Shown here: positions 13,767 to 14,871 of the stretch, piece after piece
How positions within the stretch are numbered: position 1 is the first letter of the stretch
How the letters are laid out: the number at the start of each line of letters is the position of its first letter
From: JAEHDI01 sp035455185
GTDB taxonomy: Bacteria > Acidobacteriota > Terriglobia > Bryobacterales > Bryobacteraceae
Direction: 5' to 3'
Assembly: GCA_035455185.1 (NCBI GenBank)
Contig: DATIFQ010000118.1
Location: 1-14,871, forward strand
DNA: 14,871 nucleotides
Made by a program: the position numbers and the translations under genes
The notes under the pieces: generated by a model
What the model saw: only the letters and a program-made list of their open reading frames with translations
What the model was told of the DNA's origin: nothing
The model's database searches: none

Positions 13767-14659
13767 TGATTCGCACCGAGAACCTTACCAAACGGTATGG
13801 CCGCCAAGAAGCGCTCCACGGTGTCACGCTCGAAGTGCCGCCTGCCAGCGTCTTCGCGCTCGTCGGGCCGAACGGCGCCGGAAAGAGCACCGCGATCAAA
13901 ATCGTCATGAACCTCGTCCGGCCGAGCGCCGGCCGCGTCGAGATTCTTGGTGTAGATTCGCGGCGGCTCGGAGCCGAGCAACTCGCAGAGATCGGGTACG
14001 TCTCGGAAAACCAGAAGCTGCCCGAGTGGATGCGGGTCGATTATTTCCTCGACTATTCGAAAGCACTCTACCCCTCCTGGGACGACGCCTTGGCCTCCGA
14101 ATTGGTGCGCGAGCTCGAGCTGCCCCTGGGCCACCGTTTGAGCGCGCTCTCGCGCGGGATGAAGGTGAAGGCCGCTCTGGCGGTATCGCTTGCCTACCGC
14201 CCGCGCCTGATCATCCTCGACGAGCCGTTCAGCGGCCTAGACGTGCTGGTGCGGGAGCAACTGATCGAGACCATCGTCGATCGAACTCCAGAGGCCACTG
14301 TCTTTCTCGCCTCGCACGACCTCGCCGAGATCGAGAGCTTCGCTACTCACGTGGGCTACCTCAACGAGGGCCGGCTCGAATTTGTTGAGGAGATGGCGGC
14401 TATCTCCGCCCGCTTCCGCGAGATCGAAGTCACGCTGGACGCGCCGTCCGGATTGCCCAGCGGACTTCCCGCGACGTGGCTCAACCCGGAGCAGGCCGGC
14501 GTCGTCGTGCGCTTCACCGACACTAGCTACGAAGCCCGCCGTTTACACGACGAGGTGGCGCGCCGGTTCGCCGGTGTACGCGACATTAGGGCGCGAGAGT
14601 TAAGTTTCCGCGCCATCTTCCTGGCGCTGGCAAGGTCGAGGAGGGTGCAATGCGCCTGA
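13763..14659 (+). CDS. ABC transporter ATP-binding protein (YtrB-like)
   Basis: 298 residues. All ABC ATPase motifs are present: Walker A GPNGAGKST (35-43), Q loop SENQ (81-84), signature LSRGM (129-133, usual LSGGQ), Walker B LIILDEP (149-155), D loop SGLD (157-160) and switch His185 in LASHD. The C-terminal 100 residues are divergent, as in ATPases of drug-export or bacitracin-type systems. The start is ATGATG directly at the GntR stop (overlap at 13763-13766), with GGAAGGA just upstream; the second ATG at 13766 is an alternative. It powers the permease that begins at 14650, overlapping by 10 bases. The altered signature residue (Arg for Gly) is common in this subfamily. Confidence 0.92.
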   Translation: MMIRTENLTKRYGRQEALHGVTLEVPPASVFALVGPNGAGKSTAIKIVMNLVRPSAGRVEILGVDSRRLGAEQLAEIGYVSENQKLPEWMRVDYFLDYSKALYPSWDDALASELVRELELPLGHRLSALSRGMKVKAALAVSLAYRPRLIILDEPFSGLDVLVREQLIETIVDRTPEATVFLASHDLAEIESFATHVGYLNEGRLEFVEEMAAISARFREIEVTLDAPSGLPSGLPATWLNPEQAGVVVRFTDTSYEARRLHDEVARRFAGVRDIRARELSFRAIFLALARSRRVQCA

Positions 14660-14871
14660 TGCTACACACTTTGAAGAAGGACGCCCGGCGTTTGTGGCCC
14701 GCGGCAGCGGTGACGTGGCTCATGCTCGCAGCGCTGGCCAATGCCGACCGGTGGCGCGCAGACTGGATTCCATCCGCCATGGAAGGCTGGATGAATCTGC
14801 TGCTTTCCGGAGCGTGGGCCTGCCTGGCGGCATTGGCCGTGCTCGAAGAGCCCCTGGTGGGCGATCGCCAT
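14650..14871 (+). CDS. ABC transporter permease, N-terminal part (runs off the window)
   Basis: The first 74 codons of the membrane partner of the preceding ATPase: MRLMLHTLKKDARRLWPA, helix AAVTWLMLAALANA (about 19-32), a loop rich in Trp (DRWRADWIPSAMEGW), then helix MNLLLSGAWACLAALAVL (about 48-65) and EEPLVGDRH at the edge. The LKKDxRRLWP start and the EEPLVGDR-like loop are usual for ABC-2-type permeases in acidobacterial GntR/ABC operons, from memory. The start has a strong GAGGAGGG ribosome binding site 4-5 bases upstream and lies inside the ATPase gene, so the two are translated together. The remainder lies beyond the window, so the substrate cannot be judged. Confidence 0.8.
   Translation, partial: MRLMLHTLKKDARRLWPAAAVTWLMLAALANADRWRADWIPSAMEGWMNLLLSGAWACLAALAVLEEPLVGDRH

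Noticed and set aside
13526..14134. Open frame on the minus strand (202 codons)
   Set aside because: Antisense to the GntR and ATPase genes, which have complete motifs.
1..14871. CRISPR array or regularly spaced repeats
   Set aside because: No repeated 20-40 base units with spacers were seen; the SPDG repeats in the kinase are protein-level propeller repeats.

Overview
The window looks like a chromosomal segment of a GC-rich member of the Acidobacteriota, probably related to the Solibacter/Bryobacter group. This is inferred from gene types typical of that phylum: a very large FtsX/MacB-type permease with duplicated domains and no ATPase beside it, a receptor-like Ser/Thr kinase with a C-terminal WD40-like (PD40) propeller, a YtrA-type GntR/ABC operon, and an ECF sigma operon with unusual membrane partners. 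No rRNA, complete tRNA or CRISPR array is present.

Layout. Positions 1-335 (minus) hold debris of mobile DNA: about 30 codons of a tyrosine recombinase joined in frame to an ISL3-type transposase fragment, which is then frameshifted and runs off the window edge. Next comes the kinase (356-3058, minus). Two small plus-strand genes follow: a GYD-domain protein and a two-helix LiaI/LiaF-like membrane protein, with a strong stem-loop between them. A compact minus-strand operon (6285 down to 4180) encodes a multi-pass membrane protein, a B12-binding radical SAM enzyme and a second multi-pass membrane protein. The adjoining genes overlap, so translation is probably coupled. The orphan permease (6545-8986, plus) converges on a secreted GH88/GH105-type unsaturated glycosidase (minus). 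That gene is divergent from a DinB-superfamily protein.

Positions 10709-11063 are a second patch of mobile-DNA debris. A tRNA-Phe(GAA)-like 3' fragment overlaps the end of the DinB gene, and a serine recombinase gene cut off after about 31 recognisable codons follows, with an intact ribosome binding site. From 11289 to the right edge all genes are on the plus strand: a secreted/membrane protein of unknown function, an ECF sigma factor, a zinc-binding anti-sigma-like membrane protein, then a GntR repressor, an ABC ATPase and the start of its permease. The last three overlap and appear to be driven by a promoter that lies inside a palindromic operator and would give a leaderless message.

The best candidates for something undescribed are the membrane protein / radical SAM / membrane protein operon and the three-gene ECF unit that starts with the unknown membrane protein. 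All assignments come from reading motifs; no database search was run.
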